From the NCBI GenBank assembly GCA_964476595.1, contig CAYZCL010000111.1:31448-95447 (forward strand): DNA of 64,000 bases, given 5' to 3'. The notes beneath the pieces are model-generated. The model worked only from the letters and a program-made list of their open reading frames with translations, was not told where the DNA came from and made no database searches. The position numbers were made by a program, and so were the translations under genes. This stretch comes from JALSRD01 sp964476595. GTDB taxonomy: Bacteria; Desulfobacterota; Desulfobacteria; Desulfobacterales; JALSRD01. This document shows positions 44,284-53,120 of this stretch, piece by piece (position 1 is the stretch's first letter; each line of letters begins with the position of its first letter).

Positions 44284-46232
44284 CGGAGAAGGCCGACATC
44301 GCCCGGCTGCGCGAGCTGTCCGTTTTCGGTGAAATCGCCCCCGACCGGGTCCCCGAGCTGGTCGCACTGGTCGAAAGCCTGGAGCTGTCCACGCTGGACT
44401 GCCTGACCCTCCGGGACCTGCTGCAGCTCGGTGAAATGCCTTCCGACGCGGCTCTTTTCGCCGGTATGGCGGCCCTTTTCGCGGCGGCCGCCGAAGGCTC
44501 TGTCTGCCTGGAAGTATCGCCCGACGACCTGGCGTCCGTACTGAGCGCCGGGTGCGGCCCGCAGCGCGCCCGGCGGTGGGCCACGCGGTTCTGCCGCCGC
44601 CTGGACGAAGGTCGCTACGCTGCGCTGATCACCGACGATCCCGACGCCTACCTGCCCATGGTGCGGGTGCGGGCCGACGGCCGGCAGTGGCTCTATTTCC
44701 ACCGCTATTTCCGTCACGAAAGGCGGCTTGCGAAACGACTGGAGGCCTTTCTCCAACAGCCCCGACCGCCGGTGCAGGCGCCGCCGGAAGCGATCCTGGC
44801 GGCGCTGTTCTCGCCGGAGGGCTGCCTGCGGCAGCGGCCGGGGGGAGCGCCGCTGGCCAGGGATGAACGCCAGGTGGATGCCCTGAAATGCTGCCTGGAA
44901 AAGGCGTTCACCATCATTTCCGGCGGCCCCGGCACCGGCAAGACGTCGCTGATGGTCAACCTGGTACGGGCGCTGGTGCACGCCGGGGCGGCGCCCGAAC
45001 GCGTCTACCTGGCGGCGCCTACCGGCAGGGCGGCGCAGCGCATGACCGAGGCCCTGCAGCAGTATCTCTCCAGCATCCGGTCGCCCTCGAAGCAGGATCT
45101 GCGTCTCGCGGAGCTCGGCGGCAGTACGCTGCACAAGACCCTGGGCTATCGCAGCGCAAGCGACGATTTCCGTTACGGCGCCGCCAACCCGCTTCCGGCC
45201 GATGCGGTGATCGTCGACGAGGTTTCCATGGTCGACGTGATCATGATGGACCGCCTGCTGCAGGCGCTCGAGCCGCGGCGCACGCGGCTGATACTGCTGG
45301 GGGATCGCGATCAGCTGCCCTCGGTTGAGGCCGGCGCCGTTTTCGCCGGCATGATCCCGCGCGGTAAGGGGGCGCATCGTTTCCGGCAAAACCTGGTGCT
45401 GCTGGAAAAGGTCTATCGCTCCGGAAAACGCCTGGCCGCACTGGCTGGCGAAATCAACGCCGGCCGGCTGCCGCAGAAGGCGCCGCTGCCGCTGCAGGAG
45501 GCACTGCAGATGCCGTCCGACGCGTGGTGCCGGGTGTCGCCGCGCGCCGGCGCCGATTGGCGCCGGGACCAGGACGCCTGGCTCGAGGCACAGTATCTGG
45601 CGCCGCGATCCGGTGCGGAGGCTTCTTTCCGGGACATCGTGCGGCAGGCCGCCGGGCATGGGGAAAAGGCCCTCACCGGCGGCCGTCAGGGCCGGCGGCT
45701 GCTCACCCGACTCTTCGCCTGCGGCAACGCATGCCGCATCCTGACGCTGGTGCGCGGCGGGCCTTTCGGATGCGAAGCGGTCAACCGGCGCCTGGCCGAC
45801 GGCGTGCGCCTGGCCGTGGAAGGGGCCTCCGCCCGAGGCCGCGAACTGTTCAGCGGCGCGCTGGTGCTCATCACACGCAACGACTACGCGCGGCAGTTGT
45901 TCAACGGAGATATGGGCATCGCCCTGCGTGATGACGAGGGGGTTTGCCGCGTGTACTTTCAGCGGGCCGGCGCCTTCATCGGGTTTTCCCGCCAGCAGCT
46001 GCCGGCATGGGAATTCGGTTACGCCGTGACGGTACACAAGAGCCAGGGGTCCGAGTTCGACGACGTGCTGCTGGTGCTGCCGGATGACGAAAACCACCGG
46101 CTGCTCAGCCGGGAGATCGTCTATACCGGTGTGACGCGTGCTCGACAGCGGGTGTTCGTGTACGGATCCGCCCGGGTGCTGGCGAGGGCCGTGGAAAGGC
46201 GCATCGAGCGCACCACCGGCCTGTCCTGGTGA
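44280..46232 (+). CDS. recD: exodeoxyribonuclease V alpha subunit RecD
   Basis: A 650-residue 5'-3' SF1B helicase. Walker A is ISGGPGTGKTSLMVNLVRAL, followed by VYLAAPTGRAAQRMTEAL, STLHKTLGY, VIVDEVSMVDVIMMDRLL (DExx), LLGDRDQLPSVEAGAVF, and the C-terminal YAVTVHKSQGSEFDDVLLVL and TGVTRARQRVFVYG. The start is ATG 44280, overlapping the recB stop; the ORF runs further upstream inside recB only by chance. It completes the recCBD set. About 400 bp without a gene follow. Confidence 0.96.
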   Translation: MTEKADIARLRELSVFGEIAPDRVPELVALVESLELSTLDCLTLRDLLQLGEMPSDAALFAGMAALFAAAAEGSVCLEVSPDDLASVLSAGCGPQRARRWATRFCRRLDEGRYAALITDDPDAYLPMVRVRADGRQWLYFHRYFRHERRLAKRLEAFLQQPRPPVQAPPEAILAALFSPEGCLRQRPGGAPLARDERQVDALKCCLEKAFTIISGGPGTGKTSLMVNLVRALVHAGAAPERVYLAAPTGRAAQRMTEALQQYLSSIRSPSKQDLRLAELGGSTLHKTLGYRSASDDFRYGAANPLPADAVIVDEVSMVDVIMMDRLLQALEPRRTRLILLGDRDQLPSVEAGAVFAGMIPRGKGAHRFRQNLVLLEKVYRSGKRLAALAGEINAGRLPQKAPLPLQEALQMPSDAWCRVSPRAGADWRRDQDAWLEAQYLAPRSGAEASFRDIVRQAAGHGEKALTGGRQGRRLLTRLFACGNACRILTLVRGGPFGCEAVNRRLADGVRLAVEGASARGRELFSGALVLITRNDYARQLFNGDMGIALRDDEGVCRVYFQRAGAFIGFSRQQLPAWEFGYAVTVHKSQGSEFDDVLLVLPDDENHRLLSREIVYTGVTRARQRVFVYGSARVLARAVERRIERTTGLSW

Positions 46233-46631
46233 CCTGTCATCAAATTGCCGGTATTTGGAACGAATTATGACAGATTTTGTCACCCTTGTCGCTGCGGTGC
46301 AGGCCCCTTTCCCATATCTGTAAGGCTTTTCAGGATGCATCGCCGGACGAGAAACCGACCCCCTGCCGTTTTTCCCGCCTAAAAACAAAAAACGAAAAAT
46401 GCCTGAAAACTCGAAATGTTGGAGTATTAGCCGAACTTTGTCCCTCCCGACAAGAAGGCTGAGCCGGCGATGGGGGCGTGGATCGGGCGGCTCGGAAGGT
46501 CATGCTACAGGGGGGGCGTACGATGGCATCTTTATTGCTAGCTTGTCATCATGCCAAACTATCTTCAATCAGGATGGGGACCTTTGGAACAGACTCGGCA
46601 GCCGCACGAAGCAAGCGTCAACAGACGCTCC
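46233..46631. other. gene-free stretch before the second hybrid kinase
   Basis: I see no gene. It has TGACA-gattt-TGTCA (46268-46282) and, next to the kinase start, a perfect 6-bp hairpin AGCGTC-aaca-GACGCT (46614-46629) that would cover the ribosome site of ATG 46632. Confidence 0.5.
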
Positions 46632-49517
46632 ATGATGAAACAATTTACCAGGGACTACCTGCTGGTTTCCATGGTGCCCTTTTTCCTGTTGGTATTCGCC
46701 ATGGTAGTCGCCGGGACGATCGGTCATAATTACCTGGAGGCCCACGCGCGGTGCTCGATCCTGGAACTGAGCCAGGAAGCCAAAACGCACCTGCAAACCA
46801 TGGGAGAAGCCCTTATCCAAACCAAAGCCAGGGACGTGGCCGCTCAGGTGGGCATCTATATCCGGTCACACCCGGGTACATCCATGGAAGAGCTGTTGCG
46901 GGATCCAGTCTTTCGGAGCATTGCTCTCCAGCGTGTGGGCCGCACCGGTTACACCTGTCTCTACGAGGCGCCCACCGGCATCATGCGGGTACACCCCAAC
47001 GACAACCTAACCGATCGTGATATCGCATATCTTGCCGGCAAACTGCCCTCTTGGTGGAAGCTTTTCCGCAACAGTCTGGCCGGCAGGGAAGTCGCAGGCT
47101 ACTACGACTGGATCGAGGCGGACAGCAGCATCCGCAAAAAGTACATGAGCGCTGTTCCCGTTGCGGCGAAGCTCGACGGCCGCAAGCTGATGGTGGCGGC
47201 CACGGCCTATCGCGACGAGTTCTATGCGCCGGTTTTCGCGATTCAAAGCAAGACCCGCGACATCAAGCGAAAATACCAGGTTTTTTTCTCACGGCTTGGC
47301 CTGACTTTAGGGGGGTTGTCCTTCGGGGTGCTGCTGCTGGTTTTTGCCACGGTCTACCTGTTCGGCCGGCGGGCCGCCGTGCACTACCTGCTGCCCATCG
47401 AGAAACTGGCCGCCGCCGCCAGACACATCGGAGAAGGGAAATGGGAAAAGGGGATCGAAGCCGAGCTGCGCTATCGCCATGACGAAATCGGGACCCTGGC
47501 CCAGCGGCTTTTCGACATGAAGGGACAGCTGCGGGATCTGTTCGGACGGCTCGAGTCGCAGCTGGAGGAACTCAAGCAGACCCAGCAGGCCCTGCGCCAA
47601 AGCGAGGCGCACTACCACGGACTCTTCGAAGGCGTGCCGGTGGGGCTGTACCGCACCACCCCGGAAGGCAGGATCATCGACGCCAACGCCATGCTCATCG
47701 AAATGCTAGGTTACCCCGACCGGGCGACCCTGCTGGCACGCAATGCGGCGGAATTATACGCTGATCCCCTGGACCGCGAGGCCTGGCGCCGCAACATGGA
47801 CCAGTGTGCCAGTTTCTACTGCTCCGAGATCAAGATGCGGCGTTACGACGGACGCGTCATCCGCGTCGCCAACTACTCGCGTGCCGTACGTGACAGTGCA
47901 GGACACATCCTGTACTACGAGGGCGGCCTCAAAGACGTTACAGAGCAGGTGATGGCCCAGGAGGCGCTGCGCCGCAGCGAGGAGAAATACCGGGCGCTCT
48001 ATGAGGAAACCAAGCGCGCAGAGGAACTGCACCAGTCCCTGCTCAACAGCTCCGCCGACGCCATCGTGATCTACGATCTCGAAGGCCGCGCACGTTACGT
48101 CAGCCCTGTCTTCACCCGTCTTTTCGGCTGGACGATGGAGGAGGTGGAGGGGCGCCACATCCCCTTCCTGCCGGAGTCCGAGAAGGAGAAAACCTTTGCC
48201 ATCATCCACGACCTCATCGAGCACGGCAAGGGGTGCCACGGGTTCGAGACCCGGCGCTACACCAAGGACGGTCGGCTGATGGAGGTCAGCATCAGCGCGT
48301 CGCGCTACGACGACCACCAGGGGCACCCGGCGGGCCTGTTGGTGGTCATCCGCAACATCACCGAGAAGAAGATGCTGGAGGCACAGCTGATCCAGGCGCA
48401 GAAAATGGAGGCCATCGGCACGCTGGCCGGCGGCATCGCCCACGATTTCAACAACCTGATGATGGCCATCCTGGGAAACATCTCGGTCATGCTCTACGAC
48501 ATGGACGAATCTCACGCCCACTACCGGCGCCTCAAGAACATGGAACGCCAGATCCAGCGCGGTTCCAGACTGACCAACCAGCTGCTGGGCTACGCCCGCA
48601 AGGGCCGCTACGAGGTGCGGCCCTTTGATCTGAACGAGCTGATCCGCGAGAGTTGCGAAGCTTTCGGCCGCACCCGCAAGGAGATCCGCATCGGCCTGGA
48701 GCTCAAACCGGACCTGTGCTTCATCCAGGGGGACCAGAGCCAGATCGAGCAGGTGCTGCTGAACCTGTGCGTCAACGCCGCCGACGCCATGCCGGGAGGC
48801 GGCAACCTGTACATCACCACCTCGGACGTCACCCACCGGGAGATCACGGGACGCTCGTTCCGCGTGCAGCCCGGCCGTTACGTGCAGCTGACGCTCAGGG
48901 ACACGGGCGTGGGCATGCAGCCGGAGACCATCGAGCGCATCTTCGACCCGTTTTTCACCACCAAGGAGATGGGGCGCGGCACCGGCCTGGGACTGGCCTC
49001 GGTCTACGGCATCGTCAAGGCCCACGGCGGGTACATCGAGGTGGAGTCAGAACCCGGCAGCGGAACCACCTTTAGACTCTACCTGCCGGCCACGGACGAA
49101 CGGCCGGCGGCGGTGGCCGAGGGCCAGGAACAGATCCTGACGGGCAGCGGCACCATCCTGCTGGTCGATGACGAGGAAACCGTGCTGGATGTGGGCAGTC
49201 AGATGCTCGAGCGGCTGAACTACCGGGTGGTCAAGGCGGGGAGCGGTCAGAAAGCCATCGCGTACTATTCGGCCCAGCCGGAGAAGGTGGACTTGGTCGT
49301 CCTGGACATGATCATGCCCGACATGGGCGGCGGGGAAGTCTACGACCGCCTCAAGGAGATCAATCCCGCCGTCCGGGTGCTGCTCTCATCGGGCTACAGC
49401 ATCGACAGCGAGGCCAAGGAGATCCTCAAGCGCGGCTGCAACGGGTTCATCCAGAAGCCCTTCAACATGCTCGAGCTCTCGCGAAAGATCGGCGAAGTGT
49501 TGGTGGTGCCGAACTGA
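46632..49517 (+). CDS. hybrid sensor histidine kinase with HAMP, two PAS and receiver domains
   Basis: A 961-residue membrane kinase. TM1 is near residues 8-28 (LVSMVPFFLLVFAMVVAG). A periplasmic dCache-like sensor follows, with RVGRTGYTCLYEAPTGIMRV and LDGRKLMVAATAYRDEFY. TM2 is near 223-245, then HAMP, PAS1 (about 320-440) and PAS2 (about 465-585). The phospho-acceptor lies in GTLAGGIAHDFNNLMM (His about 603). ATPase motifs are NLCVNAADAMPGGG and GRGTGLGLASVYGIV. The receiver Asp is in LVVLDMIMPDMGGG (about 892). From PAS2 onward it is close to the 7661-10738 kinase; the sensors differ. The start is uncertain: ATG 46632 or 46635, or 46551 upstream. Confidence 0.94.
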   Translation: MMKQFTRDYLLVSMVPFFLLVFAMVVAGTIGHNYLEAHARCSILELSQEAKTHLQTMGEALIQTKARDVAAQVGIYIRSHPGTSMEELLRDPVFRSIALQRVGRTGYTCLYEAPTGIMRVHPNDNLTDRDIAYLAGKLPSWWKLFRNSLAGREVAGYYDWIEADSSIRKKYMSAVPVAAKLDGRKLMVAATAYRDEFYAPVFAIQSKTRDIKRKYQVFFSRLGLTLGGLSFGVLLLVFATVYLFGRRAAVHYLLPIEKLAAAARHIGEGKWEKGIEAELRYRHDEIGTLAQRLFDMKGQLRDLFGRLESQLEELKQTQQALRQSEAHYHGLFEGVPVGLYRTTPEGRIIDANAMLIEMLGYPDRATLLARNAAELYADPLDREAWRRNMDQCASFYCSEIKMRRYDGRVIRVANYSRAVRDSAGHILYYEGGLKDVTEQVMAQEALRRSEEKYRALYEETKRAEELHQSLLNSSADAIVIYDLEGRARYVSPVFTRLFGWTMEEVEGRHIPFLPESEKEKTFAIIHDLIEHGKGCHGFETRRYTKDGRLMEVSISASRYDDHQGHPAGLLVVIRNITEKKMLEAQLIQAQKMEAIGTLAGGIAHDFNNLMMAILGNISVMLYDMDESHAHYRRLKNMERQIQRGSRLTNQLLGYARKGRYEVRPFDLNELIRESCEAFGRTRKEIRIGLELKPDLCFIQGDQSQIEQVLLNLCVNAADAMPGGGNLYITTSDVTHREITGRSFRVQPGRYVQLTLRDTGVGMQPETIERIFDPFFTTKEMGRGTGLGLASVYGIVKAHGGYIEVESEPGSGTTFRLYLPATDERPAAVAEGQEQILTGSGTILLVDDEETVLDVGSQMLERLNYRVVKAGSGQKAIAYYSAQPEKVDLVVLDMIMPDMGGGEVYDRLKEINPAVRVLLSSGYSIDSEAKEILKRGCNGFIQKPFNMLELSRKIGEVLVVPN

Positions 49518-49530
49518 CACGGCACCCGGC

Positions 49531-49833
49531 TCAGGCCTCCAGCACGTCTCCGCCCATACTCCGCACGACTTCACAGAAACGCCCCTCGAATTCCCGCAGG
49601 AAGGGGCGGTGGGCCAGGGCGATTTTCTGTTTCTGCAGACGGATTTCCAGGCCGCCGTTGACACGGCGGGTGTCGAAAACCATGGTGGAGGTGCCCAGGC
49701 GGCGTACCCGGGCGATGATGCATCCGTTCTCGGTATTCAACGAGAGGTGCCGGTGAAGTTCGTGGCCGCGGATTTTTTCCACCACCATTCGGCACACGGC
49801 CTCGGGGTCTTTTTCCGGTAGGGTAAAGCGCAC
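49531..49833 (-). CDS. hypothetical protein
   Basis: A protein of about 100 residues that I do not recognise. It looks like a mixed alpha/beta fold: VRFTLPEKDPEAVCRMVVEK, GCIIARVRRLGTSTMVFDTR and a C-terminal FLREFEGRFCEVVRSMGGDV. No ATG is available; GTG 49833 has GGAG 8 nt upstream and is preferred to GTG 49878. It converges with the kinase gene (13 bp). Confidence 0.65.
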   Translation of the reverse strand: MRFTLPEKDPEAVCRMVVEKIRGHELHRHLSLNTENGCIIARVRRLGTSTMVFDTRRVNGGLEIRLQKQKIALAHRPFLREFEGRFCEVVRSMGGDVLEA

Positions 49834-50019
49834 GTTTTCTTTCTCCGCGTTGCTGTGTCTTTCCACGAACGCCGGCACCTGGTATCGTTCAAATGCCGAC
49901 GCTGTTTTGCCGAACCCCTAAAATATGAAAAAGTTCGGGAATGTCAAGGGCCGTGCGGCAGGCTGCGGGCGCGGCATTTTCCCCGGCAAGCGTCGCCACT
50001 CGCGCCCGCCCGGGCATCC

Positions 50020-50490
50020 CTACCCGGTGCCCCAGTCGTGCTTGTCTTTGATCAGCTCCACCATCAGGGAAGTCTCAATGGACAGCACACCGTCGATCTG
50101 GCTGATTTTCTTGAAAATGATTTCCTTGAACTCCTTCAGCGAGCGGGCGATGAAGTCCACGTCGATATCGGTTCCGCCGGTGGTCAGAGCCACCCAGATG
50201 AGCGCGTCGATCTGTTTGAGTTTCTCCAGCACCGCGTCGGTTTTCTTGAGGTCGATCTTGATTTTGAGGTTTCCGGCGATTTCGAATCCCAGGTCGATGG
50301 GGTTGGCGACGGCCACGATGCGGATGGTGCCGTCGTCGAGCAGCCGGCGCAGGCGCCGCCGCACCGTGAATTCCGATGTGCCCAGCTCGGTGGCGATGGC
50401 CTTGCTGGGCTTGCGGCCGTCCTTCTGCAGGATCCGGATGAGCCTGCGGTCCAGTTCGTCGATTTTTTGGGGACTTTTATTACGGGACAT
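50020..50490 (-). CDS. Lrp/AsnC-family transcriptional regulator
   Basis: A 156-residue regulator. The N-terminal helix-turn-helix is DELDRRLIRILQKDGRKPSK with AIATELGTSEFTVRRRLRRL. The C-terminal RAM domain includes LDDGTIRIVAVANPIDLGF and a late DVDFIARSLKEFKEIIF, where an amino acid effector would bind. It is divergent from the saccharopine-dehydrogenase-like gene across 180 AT-rich bp, so that gene and itself are the likely targets. The effector is unknown; lysine-family amino acids are possible given the neighbours. Confidence 0.93.
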   Translation of the reverse strand: MSRNKSPQKIDELDRRLIRILQKDGRKPSKAIATELGTSEFTVRRRLRRLLDDGTIRIVAVANPIDLGFEIAGNLKIKIDLKKTDAVLEKLKQIDALIWVALTTGGTDIDVDFIARSLKEFKEIIFKKISQIDGVLSIETSLMVELIKDKHDWGTG

Positions 50491-50517
50491 GATGTCAGTG
50501 CTCTTTTTTACATAAAA

Positions 50518-50534
50518 AGATGATAAAACATCTT
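50518..50534. promoter_or_regulatory. inverted repeat in the Lrp/dehydrogenase control region
   Basis: AAGATG (50518-50523) and CATCTT (50529-50534) form a perfect inverted repeat with spacer ATAAA, 28 bp before the regulator ATG, in a strongly AT-rich stretch. An Lrp-type binding site is plausible. Confidence 0.5.
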
Positions 50535-50604
50535 CTGATTGGTGATAAGCAGAATATCAAGTATCATAAAATTCCATAAAACGAGAAATAAAGCAATAAA
50601 AATG

Positions 50605-50633
50605 TTGACATCCGATGCGGTCTCCGCTAAAAG
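50605..50633 (+). promoter_or_regulatory. sigma70-type promoter for the saccharopine-dehydrogenase-like gene
   Basis: A perfect -35 TTGACA (50605-50610), a 17-nt spacer and -10 TAAAAG (50628-50633, 4 of 6) lie 38 bp before ATG 50671. Confidence 0.6.
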
Positions 50634-50670
50634 GTTCCCCGAATGATTTCGTCGCAGAAAAGGGGGTACC

Positions 50671-51894
50671 ATGAAAAAACTGGTCGTCATCGGTGTCGGT
50701 GCCCAGGGCAGCACCATTGCCAGGTGCATGGATGGAAACCCGCATGTCTCGGAGATCGTCTGCGCAGACTACGATCTGGAGGCCGCCGAAAAGCTCAGCC
50801 GTTCGCTGACCAAGGCCGGCGCCGTCCAACTGGACGCCGGCGATCTCGACGCGGTGATCCGGGCCGTGCAGGGTTGCGACCTGATCGTCAACGGCCTGCC
50901 GCTGGAATACGACCTGATCCTAATGGAAGCGGCCCTGTCCGTCAACGCATCTTACCTGGACATGGCCGGCCCCATGGAGAAAATCGGATTCGTGGAGAGC
51001 TATCAGCTGATTTTCTCCGAGTGGCACGAGAAGTTCCGCCGCAAGGGGCTGACCGCCCTGGTGGGCTGCGGCTCTTCGCCGGGCCTGGCCAACATCATCG
51101 CCCGCGAAGCCGTGGAGAAGGTCGACACCTGCGACCACATCGGCATTTACATTTACGAGGGGTTGTGGGCCCGGAAATTCACCCCTTTCTGGTGGTCGCC
51201 GCAGGTGGCCTTCGGGGACATGGCCTACCGCACCTTCCGCTGCGAGGACGGTCGCATTGTCACCGACAGGCCTTTCAGCCGCCCGCGCATGATGACTTTC
51301 CGGGGGATCGATCACCCGGTGCGCATGGTCGATCACGAGCACGACGAACCGGTCACCATGGGCCTTCTGGCCGAAAAGGAACTCAAAGGCGCCAGGAACG
51401 TGGAGTTCAAGTACGGCGGGCCCCACGTGGAACTCTCCGAGGCGCTGTACAACATGGGGCTGCTGGGCAGCGACCCGGTGCCGGTCAACGGCGGCGAAGT
51501 CGTGCCCATGGAGCTGGTGCTGAAACTGTGCCCCCCGGCGCCGCGTTTCCCCGACGAGATCGAGGCCATCCTGAAAGAGGGGCTCATCCGGGAAGAGGGC
51601 GCCTTCCTGGTGCGCGTCGAGGGTCGCCGGGCCGAAAAACCGGCGCGCATCGACTGCTACGTCAACGCCCCCGGACTGGAGGAGGCCTTCCGCCGTTCCG
51701 GGCTGAGCCACGAGGCCTATCTCACCGGCCAGTGCGCGGCGGTTTTCGTGAACATGATGGTGGAGGACGTCTTTTCGCGCCGCGGCCTCTTCGTTCCCGA
51801 GCAGCTTCCGGCCGATGCGCGCCGCTTCTGTTTCCGGCAGCTGGCCGAGCTGGGTATCAGCGTCGACGAGATCGTCGAGAGCACCCTGGCCTGA
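50671..51894 (+). CDS. saccharopine dehydrogenase-like NAD(P)-binding enzyme
   Basis: A 407-residue oxidoreductase. The N-terminal Rossmann motif is LVVIGVGAQGSTIARCMDGN, followed by the saccharopine-dehydrogenase-type DLIVNGLPLEYDLILMEAAL and ASYLDMAGPME, and GLTALVGCGSSPGLANIIAR in the catalytic domain. Family members oxidise saccharopine or carboxynorspermidine, or make related N-linked amino acids, so the substrate is open. AAAGGGGG lies before the ATG. Divergent from an Lrp-type regulator and convergent with homoserine dehydrogenase (17 bp), which suggests amino acid metabolism around aspartate or lysine. Confidence 0.87.
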   Translation: MKKLVVIGVGAQGSTIARCMDGNPHVSEIVCADYDLEAAEKLSRSLTKAGAVQLDAGDLDAVIRAVQGCDLIVNGLPLEYDLILMEAALSVNASYLDMAGPMEKIGFVESYQLIFSEWHEKFRRKGLTALVGCGSSPGLANIIAREAVEKVDTCDHIGIYIYEGLWARKFTPFWWSPQVAFGDMAYRTFRCEDGRIVTDRPFSRPRMMTFRGIDHPVRMVDHEHDEPVTMGLLAEKELKGARNVEFKYGGPHVELSEALYNMGLLGSDPVPVNGGEVVPMELVLKLCPPAPRFPDEIEAILKEGLIREEGAFLVRVEGRRAEKPARIDCYVNAPGLEEAFRRSGLSHEAYLTGQCAAVFVNMMVEDVFSRRGLFVPEQLPADARRFCFRQLAELGISVDEIVESTLA

Positions 51895-51911
51895 CCGTCG
51901 GGCGGTGGGCG

Positions 51912-52952
51912 TCAGCCCGGAAGGCACACGTTGACGGCGTCGCGCAGCACGGCGGCCGCGGTGGGCCCCGGCTCGCGTTCCCAGGTCTTGAAGTACATGG
52001 GGCCGTAAAGATCGCTGTCGAAGGTGACGCCCATTTCCCACCCGTTGCAGGCGGCCAGGAAATCGTCGGCGGGCAGCGCCGCGGGCGCCACGCTGAGCCG
52101 GTAGGTGCGCCCCTGTTTTTCCGCCACGGCCAGCAGCTTGACGGTTTTACCCCGCCTGCGGTGTTGCGCCAGGTCGCCGGGGCCGAGGTCCGTGATGCCC
52201 CGCACGGCCACATCCTGCAGGGACGCCGGCGTCCGCAGCACGCTGTTGGCCACGATGACCAGCTTGGCGGCCGTGTCCCATCCCTCCACGTCCAGGCGCG
52301 GGTCGGCCTCGGCCGCGCCCGCGTCCTGTGCCTCCCGCAGCGCCTCCCGGTAGGGTTTGCCCTGTTCCAGCGACGCCAGGATGAAGTTGGTGGTGGCGTT
52401 GAGCACGCCGCGAAAGCGGGTGATTTCGGCGGCCACGAAATCCCGGCGTCCGCAGTTGATCACCGGCAGGGGACCGCAGACGGTGGCCGAAAAGGCCAGG
52501 GCGGCGCCGCTGCGCCGCGCCGCGTCCGACAGTTCCCCATAGGCCAGCACCAGCGGCCCCTTGTCGGCCAGCACCGCATGGATGCCGTTGGCGAGCGCCG
52601 CCCGCACCACCGAGAGTCCCGGTTCTCCGTTTTCCAGGTTCAGCGGCGCGGCCTCGACGACCAAGTCGCAAGGCGCTTGCCCCAAGGCCTCGGCGGCGGA
52701 AACGTGCGGCCGAAAAGCGGGCAGGGTGTCGATTCCCCTGCCGGCCGCCTTGAGGGCCACCAGCGCGGCGGGGTCAAACCCGTCGGCATCCACGGCCAGC
52801 CCGCTGCTGTCGGCCGCCGCCGTGACGCGGAATACCAGGCCGTAGCGCGCTGCCAGCCGTTCGTGCCTGCGCGCCAGTATGCGCAGAAATCCGGTGCCCA
52901 CGTTTCCCAGGCCCACCAGCATGACCCGCACCACGATCGGTTCCTTTTTCAC
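51912..52952 (-). CDS. hom: homoserine dehydrogenase
   Basis: A 346-residue NAD(P)-dependent enzyme converting aspartate semialdehyde to homoserine. The Rossmann motif is RVMLVGLGNVGTGFLRIL. The catalytic region has FRGVLNATTNFILASLEQGK and the signature EADPRLDVEGWDTAAKLVIV. It lacks the C-terminal ACT domain of the 430-residue form, so threonine feedback through that domain is absent. The start is GTG 52952 with GGGAG 7 nt upstream. It converges with the saccharopine-dehydrogenase-like gene and diverges from the YbjQ cluster. The threonine and methionine partner genes are not in the window. Confidence 0.9.
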   Translation of the reverse strand: MKKEPIVVRVMLVGLGNVGTGFLRILARRHERLAARYGLVFRVTAAADSSGLAVDADGFDPAALVALKAAGRGIDTLPAFRPHVSAAEALGQAPCDLVVEAAPLNLENGEPGLSVVRAALANGIHAVLADKGPLVLAYGELSDAARRSGAALAFSATVCGPLPVINCGRRDFVAAEITRFRGVLNATTNFILASLEQGKPYREALREAQDAGAAEADPRLDVEGWDTAAKLVIVANSVLRTPASLQDVAVRGITDLGPGDLAQHRRRGKTVKLLAVAEKQGRTYRLSVAPAALPADDFLAACNGWEMGVTFDSDLYGPMYFKTWEREPGPTAAAVLRDAVNVCLPG

Positions 52953-53120
52953 AGGCGTCTCCCATCGACGGCATAACCGCCGCTAAAGTTTATTGCCATC
53001 GTGTCGATAGCACATTAAGAGGTCGCCGCAAAGCCCGTGGCGCTTGCCCGGGAGACGGACGACGCGTGGTGAAAGCGAACGCAGGAAACATCGGATCGAT
53101 ATCGGGGGAAGAAGCAACCT

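Noticed and set aside
46268..46282. TGACA-gattt-TGTCA as an operator after recD
   Set aside because: Five-base arms are expected by chance at this frequency in 64 kb, and no promoter or regulator is next to it.
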